Source of the DNA: Hyphomicrobiales bacterium
Lineage (GTDB): Bacteria > Pseudomonadota > Alphaproteobacteria > Rhizobiales > Aestuariivirgaceae
DNA length: 15,231 bases
Assembly: GCA_027030295.1 (NCBI GenBank)
Contig: JALVFB010000057.1
Span: forward strand, 1 to 15,231
Reading direction: 5' to 3'
Shown here: piece after piece, positions 1 to 7,088 of the stretch
Layout of the letters: every line of letters starts with the position of its first letter
Position numbering within the stretch: the first letter of the stretch is position 1
Made by a program: the position numbers and the translations under genes
Notes under the pieces: model-generated
Databases searched by the model: none
Told to the model about the DNA's origin: nothing
The model's input: the letters and a program-made list of their open reading frames with translations, nothing else

Positions 1-126
1 TCCCCTTCGCCCGTGCTCCAGCGCCGAGAGATAGGCCGCGCTCACCCCCAGCGCCGCCGCCAGCGCCTTCAGGCTCATGCCGCGCTGTTCGCGCAGCGCC
101 CGCACCCGTTCACCGAAAGGAGTCAT
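1..126 (-). CDS. XRE-family helix-turn-helix regulator, N-terminus only (cut by window edge)
   Basis: The 42 visible codons start at an ATG (124-126 read in reverse) and run off the left edge. The visible segment has the classic Cro/C1-type helix-turn-helix spacing: an ERVRALREQRG first helix, then MSLKALAAALGVS as helix 2 and turn, then AAYLSALEHGRRG as the recognition helix. The pattern 'LS.LE.GRR' is the usual end of the XRE recognition helix. DNA binding is therefore a safe reading, but target, effector and full length cannot be seen. No strong Shine-Dalgarno sequence precedes the ATG. It lies in the same direction as spt but is separated from it by 149 bp with hairpins, so I infer its own transcription unit. 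An imperfect palindrome at 142-158 could be its own operator. Confidence 0.82.
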   Translation of the reverse strand, partial: MTPFGERVRALREQRGMSLKALAAALGVSAAYLSALEHGRRG

Positions 127-141
127 ACCAATCTGCGCAAA

Positions 142-158
142 GGTTGACCGGTGAAACC
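142..158. promoter_or_regulatory. Imperfect palindrome upstream of the XRE gene, possible operator
   Basis: GGTT-g-ACCGGT-ga-AACC is centred on ACCGGT, 16 bp upstream of the regulator start. XRE regulators often bind such sites to control themselves, but only position and symmetry support this here. Confidence 0.25.
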
Positions 159-220
159 GCCCCGCGCCCCTCAGGCCCTTGTTTTTCATAATTTGGGGGT
201 TGGGTGGGGGCGCGGGACGG
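157..220. repeat. Long GC-rich hairpin in the spt-XRE gap
   Basis: Left arm 157-170 (CCGCCCCGCGCCCC) pairs with right arm 207-220 (GGGGCGCGGGACGG) with one mismatch, around a 36-nt AT-richer loop. In spt direction it is followed only by a short TTT. It may act as a processing or 3'-protecting structure, or as a weak terminator for the sphingolipid operon. Apart from this hairpin and the palindrome at 142-158, I see nothing else in the 127-275 gap. Confidence 0.5.
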
Positions 221-275
221 TGGGTGGTTCTTTATGCATCTTGGTATCATGGCGCGCTCGCGCGTTTCCCGTTCC

Positions 276-1490
276 TCATTCCCGCGGCCACAGCCCCTGT
301 TCCACCAGTTGCCGGCGCACCGCGACGAAGGCGGCGATCACCGCGTCCACCTCCTCTTCCGTGTGCGCGGCGGAAACCGAACAGCGCATCAGCGAGAGCT
401 TGTTCGGCGTGCCCGGCGGCAACGCCAGGTTCACATAGACGCCGGCCTGCAACAGGCCGTTCCACATGGCCACCGCCGCCTTCTCGTCCGGGCAGATGAC
501 CGCCACCACCGGCGAAATCTCGTCCACGCCAAGGGTGAACCCCTCCGCCTTCAGCCCCGCATGCAGGCGCTCGGAGAGGGTGCGCAGCCACGCCCGCCGT
601 TCGGGCTGTTCGCGGATGATCTTGAGCGCGCACAGGGCGGCGGCGATGGAGGCCGGCGCCGGGGCGGCGGTGAACATGTAGGGCCGCGCGGTATAGCGCA
701 GCACCTCGAAGTCGGGATGATCGCTCACCGCATAGCCGCCGATGCCGCCCAGCGACTTGGAGAAGGTGCCGACGATGAAGTCCACATCCTCTTCCACTCC
801 TTCCCGCTCGGCCAGCCCACGGCCCTTCTCGCCCAGCACGCCGAAGGAATGGGCCTCGTCCACCAGCAGCTGGAAGTCATGCTCCCGTTTCAGCGCCACG
901 AAATCGCGCAGCGGCGCGGTGTCGCCCAGCATGGAATAGATGCCTTCCAGGATCACCAGCCGCCCGCCCTTGCCCGGGTCGTGCCGCGCCAGGCGCTTCG
1001 CCAGATGGTCCGGGTCGTTGTGGCGGAACAGCACCACCTTCGCCCCCGACAGGCGGCACCCGTCGAAGATGGAGGCATGCGAATCGGCATCGATGAAAAT
1101 GGTGTCGTCCGGCCCGCACAGGCCGGCGATCATGCCCAGATTGGCCTGAAAGCCGGTGGAGAACACCATGCAGTGCCGCCGTCCCATGAATTCGGCCAGC
1201 GCCCGCTCCATCTGCCCGTGCAGCGAATAGGTGCCGTTGGCGATGCGCGAGCCGGTGGTGCCGGTGCCGAATTCCTCCATCGCCTTCTGCCCGGCGCGGA
1301 TGCATTCCGGCTCGAAGGTGACGCCCATGTAGTTGTTGGTGCCGGCGAGGATGATCTCGCGCCCGCCGATGATGGCCCGCGTCGGCGAGAGGATGCGGTC
1401 GTTCACCAGCCCCACGGCATCCACGCCGATGCTCGCCAGCAAGTCGTGGCGCTCCTTCGCCGCGCGATATTTCTCCAGCAGATCCACCAT
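276..1490 (-). CDS. spt: Serine palmitoyltransferase (PLP-dependent alpha-oxoamine synthase)
   Basis: This enzyme would condense L-serine with a long-chain acyl thioester to give 3-ketosphinganine, the first step of sphingolipid synthesis, probably in the cytoplasm. The protein is 404 aa, close to bacterial SPTs of about 400-420. Visible fold-type I features are TNNYMG (51-56), DADSHAS with the PLP-stacking His138, DEAHS (211-215) with the PLP-nitrogen Asp211, GTFSKSLGG with the Schiff-base Lys245, and a C-terminal MRCSVSAAHT segment. The alpha-oxoamine synthase family also includes KBL, BioF and ALAS. SPT is preferred because an acyl carrier protein and an SDR reductase like Caulobacter CerR lie immediately upstream. 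The chosen ATG has AAAGGAG only 3 nt away. The next codon is GTG at a better 6-nt spacing, and an ATG at 1520 directly after the acp stop is also in frame. Confidence 0.88.
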   Translation of the reverse strand: MVDLLEKYRAAKERHDLLASIGVDAVGLVNDRILSPTRAIIGGREIILAGTNNYMGVTFEPECIRAGQKAMEEFGTGTTGSRIANGTYSLHGQMERALAEFMGRRHCMVFSTGFQANLGMIAGLCGPDDTIFIDADSHASIFDGCRLSGAKVVLFRHNDPDHLAKRLARHDPGKGGRLVILEGIYSMLGDTAPLRDFVALKREHDFQLLVDEAHSFGVLGEKGRGLAEREGVEEDVDFIVGTFSKSLGGIGGYAVSDHPDFEVLRYTARPYMFTAAPAPASIAAALCALKIIREQPERRAWLRTLSERLHAGLKAEGFTLGVDEISPVVAVICPDEKAAVAMWNGLLQAGVYVNLALPPGTPNKLSLMRCSVSAAHTEEEVDAVIAAFVAVRRQLVEQGLWPRE

Positions 1491-1493
1491 GCA

Positions 1494-1500
1494 CTCCTTT
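1494..1500 (-). promoter_or_regulatory. Shine-Dalgarno sequence of spt with unusually short spacing
   Basis: AAAGGAG on the minus strand is 3 nt from the ATG at 1488-1490 and 6 nt from the following GTG at 1485-1487. It argues against the upstream ATG at 1518-1520, which would place it inside the coding region. Confidence 0.65.
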
Positions 1501-1520
1501 CCTCGCTCACGCTGGCGCAT

Positions 1521-1769
1521 TCAGGCCCCGACGCGCTCCGCCACCAGATCGACCAGTTGCGCGATGGTGCGCACGTCGGACAGTTCGTTCAGCGAAATGT
1601 CCACGTCGAAGGCGTCCTCCACCTCCATGACGAAATTCAGCACATCGGCCGAATCGATGTTCAGATCGGCGGCGATGTCGGTTTCCGGCGTCAGCTCCAC
1701 GCCGTCCTTGTTGTAGCCCGCCAGCAGATCGCGGATGGTGGCTTCCACCTGTTGCCTGTCCACGCTCAT
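1521..1769 (-). CDS. acpR: Acyl carrier protein dedicated to sphingolipid synthesis
   Basis: This is a small acidic protein of 82 aa with the four-helix ACP pattern. The 4'-phosphopantetheine attachment site is Ser40 in DLNIDSADVLNF. Fatty-acid ACPs usually read DSLD at this site, so DSAD marks a specialised carrier. It would present the acyl chain as a thioester to the serine palmitoyltransferase encoded next, as reported for the ACP beside SPT in Sphingomonas wittichii and in the Caulobacter sphingolipid cluster. Its ATG overlaps the cerR stop as ATGA, so translation is coupled, and 30 nt separate it from the spt start. The symbol is by analogy. An ACP for another lipid pathway cannot be excluded from sequence alone. 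Confidence 0.87.
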   Translation of the reverse strand: MSVDRQQVEATIRDLLAGYNKDGVELTPETDIAADLNIDSADVLNFVMEVEDAFDVDISLNELSDVRTIAQLVDLVAERVGA

Positions 1770-2764
1770 TCCTTCCTCTCCGTCTTCGCCACCGGGGCCA
1801 GCCGCCGCGCCGGCAGCCGCCCTTGCGCGCACCAGTATTGCAGCGTGTCGGGAAAACCCTGAGCAAATTGCAGCGCCGGTGTCCAGTCCAGCCGCTCCTG
1901 CACCTTCGGCGAGCGCGCCACCCAGTCGTGATGATACAGCTCGTTCACCTTCTCGCGGTTCAGCATGAAGGCCCGGCCCAGCACGCCGGCCAGCGCCTCC
2001 GCCGCCGTGCCCGCCGCCGCCACCAGCGGCCGCGGCAGGCAATGCAGCCGCACCGGCCGCTTCAGCGCCGCCGCCGCCACCGCCGCCAGATCGTCCCAGG
2101 AATAGCCGCCATCACGCCCATCGTCGATCTCCAGCACCTCGCCGCCGGCCACCTCCGATGTGGCCAGCCGCATGAGCGCCTCGGCGAGGTCGCGCACATG
2201 CAGCAGCGAAAAGCGCATGTCCCTGCGCCCCGGCACCAGCCCCCGCCGCCTGGAGAGCTGATCGATCAGCCCCAGGGTGGCTTCGTCGCCGGGGCCATAG
2301 ACGGCCGGCGGGCGCACCACCACCACCTGACCGCCCAGCGCCGTCAGCGCCGCCTCCTCGCCGGCGCGCTTGGAGCGGGCATAGGACGACAGCGCCGGCT
2401 CGCGCGCCGCCAGCGACGAGACATGCACCACGCGCGGCACGCCCCGCCGCGCCGCCTCCAGCATCAGCCGCTCCGTGGCCTCGGCGTTGACCTCGAAGAA
2501 TTCCCGCCGCTGGCGCGCCTTCACCAGCCCCGCCACGTGCACCAGCGCATCGGCGCCCGCAAGCAGACTGTCCAGCGCACTCGCGTCCCGCAGATCGCCG
2601 GCGACGATCTCCAGCCTCCCCGTCTTCGCCGCTTCCCGCAACCGCTGCGGCTGGCGTGCCAGCGCCCGCACCGTGTGGCCGCGCTCCAACAGGCGGCGCA
2701 GCAGGTGGCCGCCGACGAAGCCGGTGGCGCCGGTCAGCGCAATGGTTTTTGCGTGCTGCGGCAT
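1766..2764 (-). CDS. cerR: NAD(P)-dependent extended SDR, probable 3-keto (dihydro)ceramide/sphinganine reductase
   Basis: This extended short-chain dehydrogenase of 332 aa has TGATGFVGG (11-19) as the dinucleotide-binding glycine motif, GDL (56-58), HVSS (114-117) and the catalytic pair Tyr128/Lys132 in SYARSK. It then has RPPAVYGPGD (151-160), typical of epimerase-like SDRs. In Caulobacter an NAD-dependent epimerase-like gene next to spt and acp (cerR) reduces the 3-keto group of the sphingolipid intermediate, and the same neighbours here suggest the same role. Which substrate is reduced, free keto-base or keto-ceramide, cannot be told from sequence. The start is fixed by GGGAGG 7 nt upstream. 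An in-frame ATG 66 nt further up has no comparable site. It is the first gene of a three-gene translationally linked set. Confidence 0.82.
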   Translation of the reverse strand: MPQHAKTIALTGATGFVGGHLLRRLLERGHTVRALARQPQRLREAAKTGRLEIVAGDLRDASALDSLLAGADALVHVAGLVKARQRREFFEVNAEATERLMLEAARRGVPRVVHVSSLAAREPALSSYARSKRAGEEAALTALGGQVVVVRPPAVYGPGDEATLGLIDQLSRRRGLVPGRRDMRFSLLHVRDLAEALMRLATSEVAGGEVLEIDDGRDGGYSWDDLAAVAAAALKRPVRLHCLPRPLVAAAGTAAEALAGVLGRAFMLNREKVNELYHHDWVARSPKVQERLDWTPALQFAQGFPDTLQYWCAQGRLPARRLAPVAKTERKE

Positions 2765-2771
2765 GCGCGAA

Positions 2772-2777
2772 CCTCCC
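2772..2777 (-). promoter_or_regulatory. Shine-Dalgarno sequence that fixes the cerR start
   Basis: GGGAGG on the minus strand lies 7 nt from the ATG at 2762-2764. It supports this start over the longer in-frame extension to 2830, which would place the glycine motif unusually far from the N-terminus. Confidence 0.75.
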
Positions 2778-2823
2778 GCCCCGCTTTTATGCGTGGCGGA
2801 CGCAAACCGCAAATGACAGCATG

Positions 2824-2836
2824 TTTCCAATGGAAA
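2824..2836. promoter_or_regulatory. 13-bp palindrome TTTCCA-A-TGGAAA upstream of cerR, possible operator
   Basis: This is a perfect 6-bp inverted repeat with a 1-bp centre, in an AT-richer patch of the 96-bp gap before the sphingolipid genes. It sits 60-72 bp upstream of the cerR start, where an operator would be expected. No convincing -35/-10 pair could be assigned next to it. Confidence 0.35.
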
Positions 2837-2860
2837 AGGTTTACGGCGCCATCGGCCCCG

Positions 2861-3274
2861 TCAGTTCTTCTTCTCCGGCAGGGGCGGCAGAGGCAGCACC
2901 TCGATGCCCTCCTCGCGCAGCGCGCGCACCTCCTCGCCGCTGGCCTCGCCCCAGATGGGCTTCGCGTCATCCTCCTCCGCGCGCTTGCGCGCCTCTTCCG
3001 GAAAGCGCCGGCCGACATATTCCGCCTCGCGCCGCACATGCTCGTGCAGCGCCCGCACCATGGCGCGCAGTTTCGCCGTTTCCGCGGCCAATCCCGCTTT
3101 TCCGCTTTTCGCGGCGGTCACGGAAGGAGCCATGAGTTGCTTTTCCACCCGCGAGCAACCACACACGGGGCAGGCCACCAGCCCCGCCGCCACCTGTTCG
3201 TCGAAGCTCGCGGAATCGGAAAACCAGGCGTCGAACAGGTGCCCTTCCGCGCAAACCAGATCGTAGCGAATCAT
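2861..3274 (-). CDS. DUF1178 family protein (zinc-ribbon-like N-terminus)
   Basis: The 137-aa protein starts MIRYDLVCAEGHLFDAWF, the usual opening of the DUF1178 family. Cys8, His12, Cys35 and Cys38 (CPVCG) could bind a metal, and VEKQLMAPSV (43-52) is another family signature. The C-terminal half is charged and helical. It contains a stretch around 70-100 (REAEYVGRRFPEEARKRA) that is common to the family and ends in a Pro-Leu-rich tail. The function of DUF1178 is not known to me and I do not assign one. It starts 39 nt after cbpM, so it may be read with the chaperone pair. A 96-bp gap separates it from cerR. Confidence 0.85.
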   Translation of the reverse strand: MIRYDLVCAEGHLFDAWFSDSASFDEQVAAGLVACPVCGCSRVEKQLMAPSVTAAKSGKAGLAAETAKLRAMVRALHEHVRREAEYVGRRFPEEARKRAEEDDAKPIWGEASGEEVRALREEGIEVLPLPPLPEKKN

Positions 3275-3313
3275 GCCATCCGTCGCGGTTTCAACACGGC
3301 CTTCGGCACGATC

Positions 3314-3652
3314 CTACAGGATATCGGCCTCTCCCTGCAAACGCCGGAGTCGGCGGCGCAAATCGTCGATCTCGTCGAGCAGGTCAAGCACCAGCGCCAG
3401 CGCCTCCGGCTCCAGCAGGAAGTCCTGCGCCAGCCGTTCGGCCCGCTTCAACCGCATTACCGCCGAACCGGCGAATCGCCAATCACGGGCGCCGCGACCG
3501 CTCACCGGTTCGATCAGGCCGATTTCCACGTATTCCACCAGCGTCTCCGCCGGCACGCCGGAAAGCGCCGCCAGCTCCAGGAGTGAACAGGCGGGCCGCT
3601 CCTCGATGAGTTCGCCCATCAGGGGCGCGATGTCATGCCTGCGCCGCGTCAT
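3314..3652 (-). CDS. cbpM: Chaperone modulator CbpM (MerR-like)
   Basis: The protein is 112 aa. Residues 22-75 form a MerR-like winged helix (SLLELAALSGVPAETLVEYVEIGLIEPV), and residues 84-107 form a leucine- and arginine-rich helix suited to coiled-coil contact. E. coli CbpM, about 100 aa, binds the J-domain of CbpA and blocks its co-chaperone activity. The same role is inferred because the gene sits directly behind a cbpA-type gene, with 4 nt between stop and start and its likely ribosome site (GAGGGTG) inside the last cbpA codons. Some relatives are annotated as MerR/HspR regulators, so DNA binding is a less likely alternative. Confidence 0.85.
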   Translation of the reverse strand: MTRRRHDIAPLMGELIEERPACSLLELAALSGVPAETLVEYVEIGLIEPVSGRGARDWRFAGSAVMRLKRAERLAQDFLLEPEALALVLDLLDEIDDLRRRLRRLQGEADIL

Positions 3653-3656
3653 GGCC

Positions 3657-4667
3657 TCACACCCTCATGCCTGCGCGCGGATCGAACGCCGCGAACCGTT
3701 TTTTCATGTCCTCATAGAATGCCTTGGCCTCCGCCGTGTCCGCCGGCGGCAGCACCACTTTCAGCACCACATAGAGATCGCCCGGCGTCCTGCCCGGCAG
3801 GCCCTTTCCCTTCAGCCGCAGCTTGCGCCCGCACTGCGATCCGGCGGGGATCTTCATCTCCACCGCGCCGACGGGCAGCGGCACCGTCACCTTCGCCCCC
3901 AGCGCCGCCTCCCACGGCGCCACCGGCAGATCGACATGGATGTCGCGCCCGTCCACCCGGAAGCGCGAATCGGGCCGGAAGGAAACCTCCAGATACAGAT
4001 CGCCCGGCGGGCCGCCGTTCAGCCCCGGCGCGCCCTGCCCCTTCAGGCGGATGTGCTGGCCCTCGCGCACGCCCTTGGGGATGCGCACGGTCAGCGTTTT
4101 CGTTTTCGTCCGCACGCTGCCGTCGGGCTGTTGCTCCGGCACCTGCAGGGTGATGGTGCGCTCCGCGCCGGTGTAGGCATCGGCCAGGTCGATGGTCAGA
4201 CGGGCGTGGATGTCCTCGCCCTTCACCCGCATGCCGCCCCCACCGCCGGTGGAAAAACGAAAGCTGCGAAAACCGCCGCCGCTTCCGCCGCCGCCCATGG
4301 CGCCGAACAGGGTCTCGAAGAAATCGGAAAAGCCGCCCGCGTCGCCAAAGCCGAACCCTTCCGCACCCGCATGCCCGCCGCCTGCGCCGGCGCGGCCGAA
4401 GCCGAACTGTTCCTCCCAGCCCGGCGGCGGGCGGAACTGCTGGCCGGCCTTCCAGTTCGGCCCCAGCGCGTCATAGGCCTTGCGCTTCTCCTCGTCGGAG
4501 AGCACCTCGTAGGCCTCCTGTATCTCCTTGAATTTCTCCTCGGCGTCCGGCGCCTTGTTGAGGTCGGGATGATACTTGCGCGCCAGCTTGCGATAGGCGC
4601 GCTTGATCTCGTCCTTGCCGGCGCCGCGCTCGACACCGAGGATCTTGTAATAGTCCTTGAATTCCAT
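3657..4667 (-). CDS. cbpA: DnaJ-type co-chaperone CbpA (J-domain, G/F region, two C-terminal domains)
   Basis: The 336-aa protein has an N-terminal J-domain (about 1-68) with the Hsp70-stimulating HPD motif at 33-35. A glycine/phenylalanine-rich linker (about 70-146) follows, and then two beta-sandwich substrate-binding domains (about 150-225 and 230-330). There is no CXXCXGXG zinc-finger region, which separates it from DnaJ itself and places it with CbpA/type II J-proteins. It would deliver clients to DnaK in the cytoplasm. CbpA of E. coli also binds curved DNA, which cannot be judged here. It is followed at once by cbpM. A promoter candidate lies at 4716-4743, just past the pnp terminator, so it likely heads its own unit. 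Confidence 0.93.
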   Translation of the reverse strand: MEFKDYYKILGVERGAGKDEIKRAYRKLARKYHPDLNKAPDAEEKFKEIQEAYEVLSDEEKRKAYDALGPNWKAGQQFRPPPGWEEQFGFGRAGAGGGHAGAEGFGFGDAGGFSDFFETLFGAMGGGGSGGGFRSFRFSTGGGGGMRVKGEDIHARLTIDLADAYTGAERTITLQVPEQQPDGSVRTKTKTLTVRIPKGVREGQHIRLKGQGAPGLNGGPPGDLYLEVSFRPDSRFRVDGRDIHVDLPVAPWEAALGAKVTVPLPVGAVEMKIPAGSQCGRKLRLKGKGLPGRTPGDLYVVLKVVLPPADTAEAKAFYEDMKKRFAAFDPRAGMRV

Positions 4668-4715
4668 CTGATCACCCGCTGATCTTCCGCCGCGAACGCG
4701 GCCACGCGCCCTTTC

Positions 4716-4743
4716 AGATGGTTAGCCGCGCAAGGTCTGTCAA
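4716..4743 (-). promoter_or_regulatory. Candidate promoter for cbpA, possibly heat-shock type
   Basis: On the minus strand a consensus -35 TTGACA (4738-4743) is followed after 16 bp by CCATCT (4716-4721). The latter resembles the CCAT-type -10 of RpoH (sigma 32) promoters more than TATAAT. It lies about 50-75 bp upstream of the cbpA ATG and right after the pnp terminator. Confidence 0.4.
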
Positions 4744-4751
4744 CGCATCAC

Positions 4752-4783
4752 GAAAAACGCCGGTGGCCACAACGACCACCGGC
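4752..4783 (-). terminator. Rho-independent terminator of the pnp operon
   Basis: On the minus strand a perfect 8-bp stem GCCGGTGG/CCACCGGC (4776-4783 with 4759-4766) and a 9-nt loop are followed directly by GTTTTTC. It begins about 80 nt past the pnp stop and separates the ribosome/RNA operon from cbpA. Confidence 0.85.
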
Positions 4784-4795
4784 ACGAATTGCACT

Positions 4796-4825
4796 CCGTC
4801 TCCCCGGCGAAAGCCGGCGTGACGG
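4796..4825. repeat. Hairpin/REP-like sequence between pnp and its terminator
   Basis: The core CCGGC-GAAA-GCCGG (4804-4817) is enclosed by CCGTC/GACGG (4796-4800 with 4821-4825). It resembles the 'GTCA..CCGGCGAAAGCCGG' palindromic repeats scattered in many proteobacteria and may protect the pnp 3' end. The rest of the 4668-4862 gap holds only the terminator and the cbpA promoter candidate. Confidence 0.5.
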
Positions 4826-4862
4826 GAAGATGTGACCACGACCGGTCGGGCGCCGGCGCGGC

Positions 4863-6992
4863 TCAGCCCTCCTGCTTCTGCGTCAGGTCTTCGCCGGTTT
4901 CCTGGTCCACCGCCTTCATCGACAGGCGCACCTTGCCGCGCTGGTCGATGGCCAGCAGCTTCACCTTCACCACGTCGCCTTCCTTGACCACGTCGGTCAC
5001 CTTGGCCACCCGGCGCGGCGCCAGCTCGGAGATGTGCACCAGGCCATCCTTGGCGCCGAAGAAATTCACGAAGGCGCCGAAGTCCACCACCTTCACCACC
5101 TTGCCTTCGTAAATCTTGCCCACTTCCGGCTCTTCGGTCAGGCCCTTGATCCATTCGATGGCCTTGGCGATGGCCTCGCGGTCGGTGGAGGCGACCTTGA
5201 TGGTGCCATCGTCGGCGATGTCGATCTTCGCCCCGGTCTTTTCCACGATCTCGCGCACCACCTTGCCGCCCGGCCCGATCACGTCGCGGATCTTCGCCAC
5301 CGGCACGGTGATGACCTCGATCCGTGGCGCCCGCTCCGTCAGTTCGGGGCGGGAGGTTTCCAGCGCCTTCTTCATCTCATTGAGAATATGGGCGCGGCCG
5401 GCCTTGGCCTGCTGCAGCGCGGTGCGCATGATCTCCTCGGTGATGCCGGTGACCTTGATGTCCATCTGCAAGGACGTGATGCCCTCCTCGGTGCCGGCCA
5501 CCTTGAAGTCCATGTCGCCCAGGTGATCCTCGTCGCCCAGGATGTCGGAGAGCACCGCGAAACGCTCGCCCTCCAGGATCAGCCCCATGGCGATGCCCGA
5601 AACCGGGCGCTTGATGGGCACGCCGGCGTCCATCAGCGACAGCGACGCGCCGCACACCGTGGCCATGGAGGACGAGCCGTTGGATTCGGTGATCTCCGAA
5701 ACCACGCGCACCGTGTAGGGGAACTGCGTTGAATCCGGCATCACCGGATGAATGGCCCGCCAGGCCAGCTTGCCATGCCCGATCTCGCGCCGCCCGGTGA
5801 AGCCCACGCGCCCCACCTCGCCGACGGAGAACGGCGGGAAGTTGTAATGCAGCATGAAGTTCTGGCGGTAGGTGCCCTCCAGCGCATCGACGAACTGCTC
5901 GTCCTCGCCGGTGCCCAGCGTGGTCACCACCAGCGCCTGCGTCTCGCCGCGGGTGAACAGCGCCGAGCCATGGGTGCGCGGCAGCACGCCCACTTCCGAC
6001 ACGATGGGCCGCACCTCGTCCAGCTTGCGCCCGTCGATGCGCGTGCCGGTGTCGAGAATCCGGCCCCGGACGATTTCCTTCTCCACCTTCTTGAAGGCTT
6101 CCTTCACCAGCCCCGGCTCGCACTCGCCGGCCTCGGCCTGCTCTTCCGGGCACAGCGCCTCCAGCACCTTTTCGCGCACGGCGTCCACGGCGTCATGACG
6201 CGCCATTTTCTCCGGGATCGCATAGGCCTGCTTCAGGTCGTCCTCCGCCAGCTCCTTCACCTTCGCCACCAGCTCGGAGATGTCCTTCTTCTCCACCTCG
6301 CGCGGCGGCCTGGCGGTCTGCGCGGCCAGCTCCTCGATGGCGGCGATGACGGGCTGGAACTGCTCGTGTCCGAACATCACCGCGCCCAGCATGTCGTCCT
6401 CGGACAGCTCCTGCGCCTCCGATTCCACCATCAGCACGGCGTCCTTCGTGCCCGCCACAACCAGGTCGAGCTTGCTGTCCTCCATGTCCTCGATCATCGG
6501 GTTGAGAACAAAGGCGCCCTCGATCAGCCCGACGCGGGCGGCGCCGATGGGCCCCTTGAACGGCAGGTTGGCGATGGCCAGCGCGGCGGAGGTCGCCACC
6601 ATGGCCACGATGTCCGGATCGTTTTCCAGATCGTGCGACAGCACGGTGGCGATGACCTGCGTCTCCACCTTGAAGTCCGGGTCGAACAGCGGCCGGATGG
6701 GCCGGTCGATGAGCCGCGACACCAGCGTTTCCTTCTCGCTGGGCCGGCCCTCGCGCTTGAGATAACCGCCGGGGATCTTGCCCGCGGCATAGGTCTTTTC
6801 CTGGTAGTTCACGGTGAGCGGAAAGAAATCCAGCCCCGGACGCGGGTGCTTTTCCGCCACCACGGTGGCCAGCACGGTGGTTTCGCCATAGGTGGCGACC
6901 ACCGCGCCGTCCGCCTGCCGGGCCACGTGGCCCGTTTCCAGCTTGAGCGGGCGTCCGCCCCACTCGATTTCCACGGTCTTTATGTCGAACAT
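4863..6992 (-). CDS. pnp: Polyribonucleotide nucleotidyltransferase (PNPase)
   Basis: PNPase degrades RNA 3' to 5' using phosphate and takes part in mRNA decay and quality control. At 709 aa it matches E. coli PNPase (711). Domains in order are a first RNase PH domain (about 12-145), the all-alpha domain (about 150-310), a second RNase PH domain (about 318-545) with [11 protein letters not shown] (400-410), a KH domain with the GPGG loop (573-576), and an S1 domain (about 624-692, [21 protein letters not shown] region). Asp487 and Asp493 in [15 protein letters not shown] match the catalytic aspartates of the E. coli enzyme. The start is [13 protein letters not shown], preceded by a GAAGAGAAG stretch. 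The in-frame extension to 7142 covers the hairpin leader and is not protein-like. It follows rpsO as in most bacteria. Confidence 0.98.
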   Translation of the reverse strand: MFDIKTVEIEWGGRPLKLETGHVARQADGAVVATYGETTVLATVVAEKHPRPGLDFFPLTVNYQEKTYAAGKIPGGYLKREGRPSEKETLVSRLIDRPIRPLFDPDFKVETQVIATVLSHDLENDPDIVAMVATSAALAIANLPFKGPIGAARVGLIEGAFVLNPMIEDMEDSKLDLVVAGTKDAVLMVESEAQELSEDDMLGAVMFGHEQFQPVIAAIEELAAQTARPPREVEKKDISELVAKVKELAEDDLKQAYAIPEKMARHDAVDAVREKVLEALCPEEQAEAGECEPGLVKEAFKKVEKEIVRGRILDTGTRIDGRKLDEVRPIVSEVGVLPRTHGSALFTRGETQALVVTTLGTGEDEQFVDALEGTYRQNFMLHYNFPPFSVGEVGRVGFTGRREIGHGKLAWRAIHPVMPDSTQFPYTVRVVSEITESNGSSSMATVCGASLSLMDAGVPIKRPVSGIAMGLILEGERFAVLSDILGDEDHLGDMDFKVAGTEEGITSLQMDIKVTGITEEIMRTALQQAKAGRAHILNEMKKALETSRPELTERAPRIEVITVPVAKIRDVIGPGGKVVREIVEKTGAKIDIADDGTIKVASTDREAIAKAIEWIKGLTEEPEVGKIYEGKVVKVVDFGAFVNFFGAKDGLVHISELAPRRVAKVTDVVKEGDVVKVKLLAIDQRGKVRLSMKAVDQETGEDLTQKQEG

Positions 6993-7022
6993 GGTTCTTG
7001 CTTCTCTTCCAGCTTGTGTTGG

Positions 7023-7040
7023 GCGGGGGCCTTCCCCCGC
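7023..7040 (-). ncRNA. pnp leader hairpin 3 (proximal)
   Basis: GCGGGGG (7023-7029) pairs with CCCCCGC (7034-7040) across a 4-nt loop, 31 nt upstream of the pnp start. It sits close enough to the ribosome site to matter for translation. There is no U run, so it is not a terminator. Confidence 0.55.
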
Positions 7041-7045
7041 TGGCT

Positions 7046-7088
7046 GACCGCCTGGATTGCTTGCTCCCTCATCCTGCTTGCGGCGGTC
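7046..7088 (-). ncRNA. pnp leader hairpin 2 (middle)
   Basis: A perfect 7-bp stem, GACCGCC (7046-7052) with GGCGGTC (7082-7088), has a loop of about 29 nt. Its upstream arm overlaps bases that can also extend hairpin 1, so the two folds may exclude each other. Confidence 0.45.

Noticed and set aside
248..264. GCGCGCTCGCGCG repeat just after the spt stop as a terminator
   Set aside because: The stem is only about five pairs and the following bases are not a U run in the spt direction.
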